DNA of 64,000 bases from Mactromeris polynyma (Eukaryota; Mollusca; Bivalvia; Venerida; Mactridae): positions 1,178,001 through 1,242,000 of the forward strand of contig JASFXZ010000039.1 in assembly GCA_032209605.1 (NCBI GenBank), written 5' to 3'. A model generated the notes under the pieces. It was not told the DNA's origin. It saw nothing but the letters and a program-made list of their open reading frames with translations, and did not search any database. Numbering within the stretch: position 1 is the first letter of the stretch; the number at the start of each line of letters is the position of its first letter. Below are positions 15,901-24,750 of this stretch, piece by piece. A program made the translations under genes and the position numbers.

Positions 15901-18893
15901 TACGGGGCTGGATAAGATTTACATCTAGATAGTGCACACATGCGACATTATTGTTTATTGCATAACATTATATAATTTGTACAACCTAATACTGGCCTTG
16001 TGTCTGCCTCTGTTTCTATTTTATCATAGTATCTTTACAGTATGATTTCTGGAATTTGTAGAAATATATGTTGCAGGATTTGAAGATTTGAGAAATAATT
16101 CTGATATTCTAATGTCCATCCCTTTTTGTGTAATGTCCACCTCCACACAAAATAAAGGTGGGTTATGTACACAAACATAACTATACTTAAACTTGATAAC
16201 TAAAATGACTTTCATTCACACTAAATAACATCACGGACCTATATACATATGTATATAGGTCCGTGATAACATTATACATAAGGGGACGGACATTACAGAT
16301 AACTTTCATGTTTTTTTTGGTAAATACTTCCCTTGTAATCCCGCAATAAACTGCAAACATGGACTTATATGGAATTATAATGATCACGTGTAAATGTATT
16401 GCATAATAATCGGTTCGAAATTTATCTGATATAAAGGACATTCTAATATAAAATGAAATTCGTCTTCTAAAACATTACATAGTTGACATTTTCTTTCTGA
16501 TCGTGGTATAGCATTTAAGGTTTATTCCATCTTCCCGTTTCAATTTCCAGTCTATGGCTTGATACTCTTAATCTAGTCAAAGCAAATCTATATTATGTAA
16601 TATTTATTTTGTCAAGATATGATTTAAAGTCGAAATATCATATAATGAGGAAAAATCCGAAGGAATACTATCTACATCAGCCCGTTATAGTTCTTTGTTC
16701 GACGCCATATTGGACATGGCTTGTCTAACGTGGTTACAGCGAGAACCTGTTACTAAGGGGGCGTGGCTACGGAGCGTCTGCAGAAAGGTCAATTGTTGAA
16801 ATAACAAAAAATAAACGAATGAAATTAAAATCACTGTCTTCGTTTCATAATTGTTTCGTTATTCCTTCTGTTTTGCCATCCATAATCGACTTACATGTAT
16901 TCTATTACATAATCTGTTTTGCTTGACTAAAATACACGATCTTCATATATATAAGCGCATAAATCCTTACTACATTTATCACTTATCTGAAAGAAGCTCT
17001 TATACGTAATTGATATACATACATTAATATATCGATAATGTGGAAGGTACATCGTGTGTTTTCTATTCTATATCGTTGATTGTTCCGCGAATCGAAAACC
17101 TTTCTCATTTTTCCTCAAAGACAAATATATAATACATCTTGTTAATCTATTACTTTCGTTTCGTACGAGATAAACATAGTCGATGTTATTTCTTGAAACA
17201 TCTAACCTACCTTCTTAAATACTTCATGGTACGAAAGATTTGATTTCTAAAATTGTTATATGCTGTTGATATGACAAACAGTTCTGTATTGTACATAAGA
17301 TTTTATTGCAATAAACGATTAAAAAAGCATAGCGTGGACATGATTTTAATCATGCTGTGTATTGTTTGAGATGTATCTGGCTCATCTGAACATGCAATGT
17401 TTGAATTAGCTTCATCCAGTAGTGTTGTTAAATTAGCTTAAACATCTCTTATAAGAACCATTGCAATGCATAACCGATAGAAAATATCATGTTTACCATA
17501 TTACTAACAGACAAAACTTTGTTTTAATTTTATAGTGTACAAACATCTTTCTTCAACAAATACGGATCTATACATTATGAGTTCAGTTTTTGTTAATGCA
17601 TGTTTATTGATGTTTTAACTACAGGGAATATATTTGTCATGTTTGTTTAGGTAAACAAAAATATAACTTTAAACCATTTTTTCAGCCAAAACTGACAATA
17701 GATGTGGTGTAGATGCACAAAGAATATGCCAGATAACAAACACGACAATATATGTACTACCGCGACGATAGATTGTCAAGCATAACCAGGCATCCATCAT
17801 CATAAGTTACAACACACAGTTCAACACACGTCTTTGTTCTACACTCCATATACACACAAGAAAAAGACACGTCAGTGACACATAATAAATAACGTAACAA
17901 AAAATGTTAATTTTATTTACGACCTTATATATTTTACGTGGCCCACTGTCTACGTACAAGCTGGTGTACTTAATGAATTTATAATCAACCAACCGACAAT
18001 GAATGGAAATGTATAGACTGGCAATTAATAAACGATCTGTTTTAAATGCATCAATTATTTAAAATATGTTAGGAGACACAAAGCAAAGCGATCGTACATT
18101 CTTATAACATGGTTTATTTCATAAGGTATATTCGGAACGTTAAACGTTCGTTATAGTGTTGCACTTTCAGAATGTTGTTTGAGAAGGAGAAGAAGAAATA
18201 GAAGTACTATATCAGAACATATTAATATACAATACACTTTTGAAATAGACAATAACGGCCAATGTTCAAATTAAATAAATGTACAGTTTTCATTAACATA
18301 ATAGGCGAGTTTAGTATGAATAGTGACAATGGATGTAGTAAATGCATAGCAATATTGATGCGTACTTTAATATTTCCGATACTTTTAATTTTTGGAAGTA
18401 CAGTAGTACCCCACTTAAAGACCACCTCAATAATAAGACCACCTCGAAATTAAGAACACAAATTTCAAGTCCTGTTTCACTGTTATGTACTTTATTTGAC
18501 CTCAATGTTAAGACCACCTCAATAAGAAGACCAGTTTTCAAAGGTTCCAAGGGTGGTCTTATTATTGATGTTTTACGGTACATATATGAATATAGAAACA
18601 TGTTTACGTACGTAATGTTGGTAATTCCATTCATGTACAGTTTTCCATTTCGTTTCCTTCGAATTTGTTGATATTTCAGTGCAAAATGCGCTTCTTTTAA
18701 GTGATCTTATTGCCGACACGTTTTCATTGTGTGTTGCGGGATAAGTATTCCGTTTGGAGGGAACGTGTTCCCCATTGTCAACGAATCTCTTTATTAAAGC
18801 TACGATCACAAATGTACCAATTAACACCAATGCAAAAAATTTAGACTTCAAATTTCGTCGTTTTATAACTAAAGCCCGAACCAATGTTCTCAT
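921..18893 (-). CDS. CHST15-like: Carbohydrate sulfotransferase, CHST15/GalNAc4S-6ST-like, 7 exons
   Basis: Predicted Golgi type II membrane enzyme that moves sulfate from PAPS to a glycan. Exons on the minus strand: 18893-18612, 5553-5310, 4593-4462, 3531-3375, 2757-2595, 2050-1900, 1138-921. All have GT/AG borders and the phases agree, giving 1347 nt (448 residues). Residues 19-34 form one hydrophobic anchor after a basic N-terminus. GFPKSGTT (140-147) is the 5'-phosphosulfate-binding loop. RNPTER followed by LYSDY supplies the 3'-phosphate site (Arg267 and Ser275, eight apart), and the codon for Arg272 is split between exons 4 and 5. The order of conserved blocks (EP-FF after the loop, G-E-S---DN before the 3' site, RAC-YN, then VG-Y---DWL) is that of CHST15. 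The family usually has a longer N-terminal stem. The acceptor sugar cannot be deduced. An AATAAA lies at 837-842. Exon structure is firm; the exact substrate class is inferred. Confidence 0.9.
1477..1520 (-). repeat. Copy 1 of a recurrent GC-rich short repeat (GTATGTGGCGTTCCCTGT)
   Basis: On the minus strand this reads GGGGAGGCACTGTCTACGG followed by the 18-mer GTATGTGGCGTTCCCTGT. The 18-mer occurs exactly at 28932 and 29196 and nearly exactly at 49562. It lies in intron 6 of the sulfotransferase. The longer GGGGAGGCAC part is also found near 50260. Confidence 0.6.
3657..3844 (+). mobile_element. pogo-like MITE, copy A
   Basis: Begins CACTAAAACCTC, ends GAGGTTTTACTGTA, and carries internal inverted blocks CTCAATAATAAGACC and GGTGGTTTGATTATTG. 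About 188 bp, same layout as copies at 8468, 18399, 20583, 23844 and 59932. Inserted in intron 3 of the sulfotransferase. The 5' end is degraded (CACTAAAA in place of CAGTAAAA). Confidence 0.75.
5650..5800 (-). repeat. tRNA-derived SINE-like fragment
   Basis: On the minus strand 5735-5720 or so reads as a T-arm (CCGGG, loop TTGAAAT, CCCGG) followed by TAGCGCCA, preceded by an AGAGCAACAG A-box-like stretch. The cloverleaf is otherwise poor, so this is a SINE head or tRNA relic, not a tRNA gene. Ends are approximate. Confidence 0.4.
6129..6585 (+). repeat. Dispersed repeat R1, copy 1
   Basis: About 455 bp, from TAGAACTATGAAGGATTTTA to ATCTCTGGACGGTCACACT. The same series of blocks recurs at 11581-12073. 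It contains a short GAGTATGACC/GAGTACGACC tandem. No coding potential or terminal repeat was found. Confidence 0.7.
6661..7150 (+). repeat. Dispersed repeat R2, copy 1
   Basis: About 490 bp, from CTTGGCCTTATTCACTAAAC to AATCGGTAAATCGCGGAGGC. It is repeated at 14071-14557 with few differences. The 66-residue reading frame inside it is shared by both copies but has no recognisable domain. The class is unknown. Confidence 0.75.
7262..7360 (-). mobile_element. Degraded pogo-like MITE, copy G
   Basis: Starts TACAGTAAACCCCCAATGAT and continues with TTAGACCATCCTTGG and CTTATTGAGGAGGCC, matching the inverted orientation of the copy at 59932. The far terminal repeat is missing. Confidence 0.45.
7945..8140. 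mobile_element. Foldback element with ~60-bp inverted arms
   Basis: Left arm runs from ACAGGCTTTCGTCGCATAA through CCCAAACCTCCACTACAA. The right arm is its inverted copy, GTTGTAGTGGGGGTTTGGG through TTATGCGACGAATGTCTGT. The centre (about 8023-8069) is an AT-rich near-palindrome. It has no coding capacity. A MITE or foldback transposon is likely; no clear target duplication was found. Confidence 0.7.
8468..8649 (+). mobile_element. pogo-like MITE, copy B
   Basis: TACAGTAAAACCCC at the left, GAGGTATAACTGTA at the right, TA at both edges, 182 bp. Internal blocks AAGACCACC and GGTGGTCTTATTATTG-like are inverted copies of each other. Confidence 0.8.
10203..10527 (+). repeat. Dispersed repeat R3, copy 1
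   Basis: About 325 bp, beginning AGATATATCTGGCTCATCTG and containing TTTATTGATGTTTTAACTA. A second copy lies at 17368-17656 and a weak third one near 21838-21935. Class unknown. Confidence 0.7.
11581..12073 (+). repeat. Dispersed repeat R1, copy 2
   Basis: Second copy of the 6129-6585 repeat. The GAGTATGACC block is expanded here to about three units against two in copy 1. Confidence 0.7.
12397..12502. repeat. Short foldback element, 19-bp inverted repeats
   Basis: CAAAGACCTAAATACCACA at the left and its exact reverse complement TGTGGTATTTAGGTCTTTG at the right, 106 bp overall. One arm recurs alone at about 13221-13240. Confidence 0.65.
14071..14557 (+). repeat. Dispersed repeat R2, copy 2
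   Basis: Second copy of 6661-7150, alignable from CTTGGCCTTATTCAGTAAAA to AATCGGTAAATCACGGAGGC with a short deletion before the end. Confidence 0.75.
14878..15051 (+). pseudogene. THAP zinc-finger domain remnant
   Basis: In one frame the sequence reads MVKRCSENRCPD, then several stop codons, then KKCMRGIKLCGRPHHELNPS followed by KFNANRYAP. This is the C-x4-C start and the CGRPH block of a C2CH THAP finger. The tryptophan usually before -IKLCGR is replaced by glycine, and the final C-x2-H part is lost. Stops at 14914-14919 and 14926-14928 make it non-functional. Confidence 0.65.
16230..16267. repeat. Perfect 38-bp palindrome
   Basis: ATCACGGACCTATATACAT is followed immediately by its exact reverse complement, with no spacer. 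It lies inside the candidate THAP element and could extrude as a cruciform. Confidence 0.85.
17368..17656 (+). repeat. Dispersed repeat R3, copy 2
   Basis: Second copy of 10203-10527, from AGATGTATCTGGCTCATCTG to CATGTTTGTTTAGGTAAACA. Confidence 0.7.
18399..18580 (+). mobile_element. pogo-like MITE, copy C
   Basis: TACAGTAGTACCCC at the left and GATGTTTTACGGTA at the right, 182 bp, with the family's internal AAGACCACCTCAATAATAAG block. It ends 32 bp beyond the coding part of sulfotransferase exon 1, inside intron 1. Open frames over it on both strands are artefacts of the repeat. Confidence 0.8.
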
Positions 18894-19691
18894 CTCTTCT
18901 TAATTACTTGGACATTAATAAATGATGGATGTAATTATCTAAGCCTAAACAATACCCAATCGGTATGTGTTCCAGTCAGTGGCCAGCGCGTGGAAAGTGG
19001 AAGTAACCTGCTTATATGTATGCGCGATTTCTTGTTAGCAACACAAAGTTGTATAACATATAACATTTAATTTTAATAGTGTAAGTCATGAAAATGTAAT
19101 AAACAAGTCATAATGAAAATATTGTAGAAGAACTGTTATGAACAGCTAAGGAACCAGTTTACATAAAATAAGCACTTCGTGTTGTCAATTATATAAACAA
19201 ATGTTAAGTTAAAGTAAAGTTAAATATTCCATTCCTTTAAACAGACAGTTGTGTTAACAAAAGTACAAGACATTTAACTCAAATCGCGCTAAAATCCGAC
19301 ATTATAATCCAATGTTGCTCATGTATTCACGTTAAATAGCAGATAGATGACGTTTAAAGCGTTACACTTGGACACATATTAAACCATAGGCACGCACGTT
19401 CAAACCGACTTATCATAAGAAACAATATCTGCTTTGGTAGCCATGCGTGTCGCGAGATATTACCACAACTACATGTGGATTGTTCATTTAAACAATATTA
19501 CGATACAATGCAATACAATACAATATGTTTTATTTGGGCTTTATCAATCGCCTAGATAGTTTTTATATAACAGAGACATGATCAGCTTGATTATGTTAAT
19601 ATCATGGTATTATATTGCTACAAAACGTCCAAGCTTAAAATATAGATAGTTTTGGCGTTAATGTATTTGTTTTTTCTGTTTCCAGCATAGA

Positions 19692-19905
19692 TCATGTTCG
19701 GTTAACTCAGTTGGTAAAGTACTAGACTGGTAGTCTGTAAGTCGTAGTTGGAACCCAAGTTGAAGCGTTCTCTGCACTGAACACTTTGATTGAAGGTGAC
19801 ACATCAAAATCTGAACCCTCTTCCTCTGATCGTCAGTTGCTGGCGGAAGAAAATGTTTGTACTGAGTGCTAACCCAGGAACACTGGTTAGGTCAACTCAC
19901 TGACG
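19692..19905 (+). mobile_element. tRNA-derived SINE, family S1
   Basis: Head GGTTAACTCAGTTGGTAAAG (A box) and AGTTGGAACCC (B box), a 150-bp body, and an end reading CACTGGTTAGGTCAACTCAC. A diverged copy sits at 43725-43942 and a 3' fragment at 588-621. No poly(A) or clear target duplication. It is followed by a short direct repeat of CGGACGTAACTAT. Confidence 0.65.
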
Positions 19906-20582
19906 GACGTAACTATTTTGAAAAGCGGCGTTAACTCGGCGTTAAAAACGGACGTAACTATATAAACACATTTCATCACGCCTTTCAGAGTATTTACTGT
20001 ATAAGTGTCACTCGAGAATGAAATATTTGACAGCAGTTTGGACGTTTGTTAATCCCTCCCTTCCGCCCTATTTTTTATCAGAGGTCATGTGTGTAATCAA
20101 ACTTACGTGTTTTGCCAAAAAAATAGCCAATCGGCATCGTGTTAACAATAACGGGACTATTAACTAATTTTGAATTAATTGAATGTAGATACAAATGTAT
20201 AAGCTGGGAGAAACAGGATCATACCGCCACAATTATTATTACGTCATCCTTAAAATATGCTAGTTTCGTACCACCCTACCCGGCAAACTTTAGGTAGGTA
20301 TAAACAATGTTTTTATTTATTAATTTTATGGTCTTTTCAACTACGTTTATATTTTTACGCAGCCCCCAAGAATTTCTTCAATTACCTAAATTGGAGTAAT
20401 GGCCATTTTCAAGGGGTAAGTAGGGTTATGCTAAACACACACTTTTTAAAGGATGGAATCGTAACTACTCGGCGGTATCCGGCAGAGCTCGGAAAACAAA
20501 GTTATGCCAATAATCGTCGAGGTGTTCCGAATGAGTGTACATTGCATCCATTTAGAACTCTTCGGACAGTATCGTTCACGTT

Positions 20583-20757
20583 GTACAGTAAAACCTAACG
20601 TAAAGACCACTTCGAACTTAGGCCCACCTAGTCAGTAATCATGAATTAGCTTCTATTTGTTCTTACATATTTCAATACTCGATAATCCGAGCATCTCACA
20701 ACTAAGACTGACTTTCTGCCGACCGAATGCTGGTCGTACTATTGAGGTTTCCCTGTA
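20583..20757 (+). mobile_element. pogo-like MITE, copy D (degraded)
   Basis: TACAGTAAAACC left and ATTGAGGTTTCCCTGTA right, about 175 bp. The interior has diverged strongly from the other copies. Confidence 0.6.
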
Positions 20758-21649
20758 TAAACCTGTGTGTACCAAAACAACATTGCACTAAGATCAGCCA
20801 AGTAATTATAAAATATTTTCTGTCATCACTGATGAGAGTGACCCTCGAATGTTCGTAATACGCGACAAATTGACAATGTTATAAGGAGTATGATCGTTTC
20901 GAAATAACGGTGTCATTGGATTGATACATTATTTAAATTGTACTGCTATGGTAATTGATCAAGATATCAATTCACAGTGTCTTTTAATTCTATGTTTTTT
21001 TTCATTGGTTGTTATGAATTAAAAATGATCATTTAATTACATCATAAATAATTATGTCTAATATGGCAGACAAAGCAACCATTGAGGAAATACATTTAAC
21101 TTGACTTGTATACATATTACATACTAAGTACATTGATAAAGAGACAGCAAATGTCAACATTTCATAAATAATAAACGACCCACGGATATAATACTACATT
21201 AGACATGGTTGCGCTGTATACCAAACTGTTCGTCGATCAAGGTCACATAACGGCCATAACTTTTAAATGTTCACGGACACTTTTTGTGTATTGTGTCGAA
21301 AACTTACAATTTTGCATAACAATAACTTTGACAGACCGAGCGCCTCAGGACACAATGTCTCCCTCTCACCAAAGGTACACCTTAACACAGACAAACATAA
21401 TCAAAGATCAAAGATATGATTATCTACTTGGGAAATATCTGTCTGATACTGTTAATTCTAAATGGATTTAAGGAATCCTAAATGTATTGATACAAAAGAC
21501 AAGTTTCTATTAAGACCCTCCTTCATATCATTAACAAACTGGGGGCAGGGGTCTCTCCTAACTTTTCAAACTAACATGATGGTTTTGGTGCAACCCATTC
21601 AGTATTTTGTTCTACTAGTAAACTTTAATTGTGGCGGATCATTAAACAA

Positions 21650-21712
21650 CTGTTGCGAATCGTTATGTGGCGAATCATTATGGTGGCGAATCGTTATTGT
21701 GGCGAATCGTTA
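21650..21712 (+). repeat. Short tandem repeat, ~16-bp unit
   Basis: About four imperfect copies of GTGGCGAATCGTTAT. No other feature is associated with it. Confidence 0.7.
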
Positions 21713-23843
21713 TATTACCCGTAGCCGGTAGGACAGGTACCATTTAAGCACATGATGAGTTTAGTGTTTTCAGCAAATCACTGGAGAGGTTTTACTACCG
21801 TCCCAAAATGATACTAGAATGTTTTGAATGTCAGCTTTAAAGATATGAACGTAAACTATCTGAACGGGCTTTAGCAAATGTTGTTTCTACATCAGCAAAG
21901 ACATCTTTAATACAAACGATTGCAATGTAATTCATATTCAAATCAAATGAATGAAGGTACACTCTGCACGTAGGTCATGATAGAAAACTACTGAATCGGA
22001 CTGTCACGAGTTCTTTCCCTTTAATTTCCATCTATAGTTCTCTCCCTTTGTCCCTTCTAAATATTTTTGGTTTTGGGGAAAGATGTCAGACAAGTGTTGT
22101 AGAGTACATTATGTATGAAGGCATTAATCACCAATTTTCTCATATTTACGACTAAGCAACTTTTCCAAACGTCAAGACTATAAGTTATTTTATATAATGC
22201 AGAAATAGGTCGTACGATCATCATTATTCATTCTGATGTTGCTAGATTCGAGGTAAGATTGATACAAGGTTCAAATCTCAACCAACATTTATCACTACAT
22301 GTATTTTTGCATACCGCACTACAATCATACGTACACTTTACAAACACACGTATGAAAGAAGCACACATACTAGGTTGACCTCATCTAATTTATGTTTTTG
22401 ATTGATACATCGAATCTTCAGGTTTTATAGCCCCTTTGACTCGACAAGATCGAAATAAAGAATACATGCCTGCATTGTGCACATGGATGTATTGTAAATA
22501 TAGTCTAACAGTGTTAATTACTCAAATACTGAATGCAGGTTCATTGTCTATTCTCCTTTGCATTTGGTTAAGTAAATACTGAAAAGAAACGTACTTGAGG
22601 AATTATAAATTCACAAGTAATATGACAAAATGTTTGCAATGAACTAAATACAACATTTTACAATACACGTATTTAGAACTAAATTTTCTTTATGTGACTT
22701 TTTACTAGCGCTGGCAATTAGAATAACGCAGTCAAAACTTTGTCTGATCAGAGGCAGAATATTCATTATAGCAAAAGAACGATCAACAAAACTCTGGCTA
22801 AATCTTATGTCAGTAAACGATTCTTTCATTCAGCAGATTTGCATTGAACAATGTTACACTAAAATGCTATGTGTTGGGCATACACAATAACATCTATTAT
22901 TAACTAATAAGCCTATACAAGAATCATTGAATATTTGGATTTAAATTATCTCCCTTTTCTTAAAAGACTAAATTAAGTGATCAATGTATTCCAGAGTGGC
23001 AATCTACTGCAAACGATATGCCAGGATTGGCATAATTATTTTAATAAATTCACAAACATTTTCAATGATTCAGAATATAACGTAAAACAAATAGAAAAGT
23101 CCATCATAGACATAGTCATTGCAAGACATTGGCCATGAATAAAATCATTAAACTCGAAAAAAACGTGTACTTTAATAACGAGAAATAGGTTGCATTAATG
23201 TCTTCATAAAATGCCGTACATAGAAAGCGTGAACCGAAAGTAGCACATTATTAACAAAATCCACATGCAGGCTTTCGGTTAATCGAACGCAAAACAGCAC
23301 AAAATGTGGCGAAACAACATTTAACATGCATTTTTATACTCGCAGATTTTGTGTTTTCATGGTGATTAATTTGAGATCATAAGACGTAGCTCTACTAGTG
23401 TAAAGTTAAAAATTGTAAATAAAAAAATGGTAAAAAAATACTTTACGCCACACAGACATACTTCAAAATCGTCAAAAATGTTTGTCGCTTTTCTATGGAT
23501 CGAGTAAAACATCTTTATTAGTTAGTGATGTCAACAATCTCCATAACATATGATACATAACATCATGCAACATCACGGACTTCTTAAGACACTTTTCTTC
23601 CATCAAAATATACAATTAATATTATATACGTAGATACACCCGCAAATAATACCGCAGTAGGCCGTCATGGGCACGCAGAATACACAGTAGCCTCCCCTGT
23701 TAGCGCCCAGATAAGTGTAGTGCGATCCATTTAAGTTGTGTCTCCAGATTACGGTTAGGGAAGATCAATATGCCGTGTGAATAGTATCTTTTTGGCATAA
23801 TGTTGTTTCAGTTAGTGACAAATTATTGAATATGTAAATGCTA

Positions 23844-24021
23844 TACAGTAAAACCTCACTAAAAGACCACATCAATAATAAGACCACCTCTTAATTAAGA
23901 ACCCAATTTTCAAGTCCATTTTCACTGTTTTGTTTTTCAACCTCGATATTAAGACCATCTCATTAAGATTACCAGTTTACAATGGTCACAAGAGTGGTCT
24001 TATTATTGAGGTTTTACTGTA
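23844..24021 (+). mobile_element. pogo-like MITE, copy E (best preserved)
   Basis: TACAGTAAAACCTCACTAAA at the left and TTATTGAGGTTTTACTGTA at the right, 178 bp, with TA at both edges. The CAGT termini and TA target are those of Tc1/mariner-pogo elements. There is no transposase, so it is non-autonomous. Confidence 0.85.
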
Positions 24022-24750
24022 TATTTTCATAATGCTCATGGTACTTAATTATGTATGTTTTCAAAAGATATAATCATGTGCAAATGCCATCGTTTGAATA
24101 ATTAAGGACATTCGAATTCTTCTTCTACTCCCGATAATATACAGGGCCCACTCTGGAGCATTGTCGTAGTTTACATATGCAAATAGTATGCTGTCAATGT
24201 ATGAGGCTTAAAAGAATATTTCATCTGAAGCTAATAAACATATTAACTGCAATTAAAGTTTTTTAAAGCAGTCTTCGAAGACCGGATATCGGCCGGTACC
24301 GGATTTCAATAAGTCCCGTTCAAGGCCAATGATTCATTTGCGGCACAAAAACATCCATGGTACTAAAGCGAATGTATGCAGACTACTGCTACGATAGTAA
24401 AGTAGTTTGGTTGCGTATGTTGCACTATACGAGTAATGCATGAAATGCTACAGTCGTACATTCCTAATGATTAATGAGTATATACTATTTTCCGTCAGTT
24501 TACAATCAGTCAGTCTGTTGAGTTAAAGGAAACCATCGGATTTTAACCCGGTTTTCGTTTTATTGGAATCACATGACAGTTATAAATAAACTGAATAACT
24601 CACGAAAGTAAATAATGAAAAATGTCTCAAATTGTGCGTATTATCTTGTTCCTTAGACTGCTTAGCAACCATTTCCAAAACAAACATTTAAATGGGAGTA
24701 CAAGATAGATGTAATTCACAGAATAATCATCAGCTGATGCTTTGATAATC

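Larger units (their letters stand above)
14694..16794 (+). mobile_element. Candidate P-element-like (THAP) DNA transposon remnant
   Basis: The ends carry an 18-bp perfect inverted repeat, AATTGACCTTTCTGCAGA at 14694-14711 and its complement at 16777-16794. A subterminal 11-bp inverted repeat (GTTAGACAAGC, 14792-14802 and 16719-16729) and a repeated TCGACGCCAT lie just inside. A broken THAP domain starts at 14878. THAP domains are the DNA-binding part of P-element transposases, but no transposase catalytic region is visible in the AT-rich interior, and no target duplication was found. It could instead be a repeat that captured a THAP exon. Confidence 0.5.
18894..24750. other. Divergent intergenic region, sulfotransferase to claudin-like gene
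   Basis: 5.9 kb, AT-rich, with both flanking genes transcribed outward. It holds a SINE (19692), two MITEs (20583, 23844), a weak R3 copy (21838-21935) and a short tandem (21650). I see no exon, and no promoter motif I can defend. Confidence 0.6.

Noticed and set aside
18311..18671. Overlapping frames on both strands near sulfotransferase exon 1
   Set aside because: They are produced by the MITE at 18399-18580, which is nearly free of stops on both strands because of its palindromic layout.
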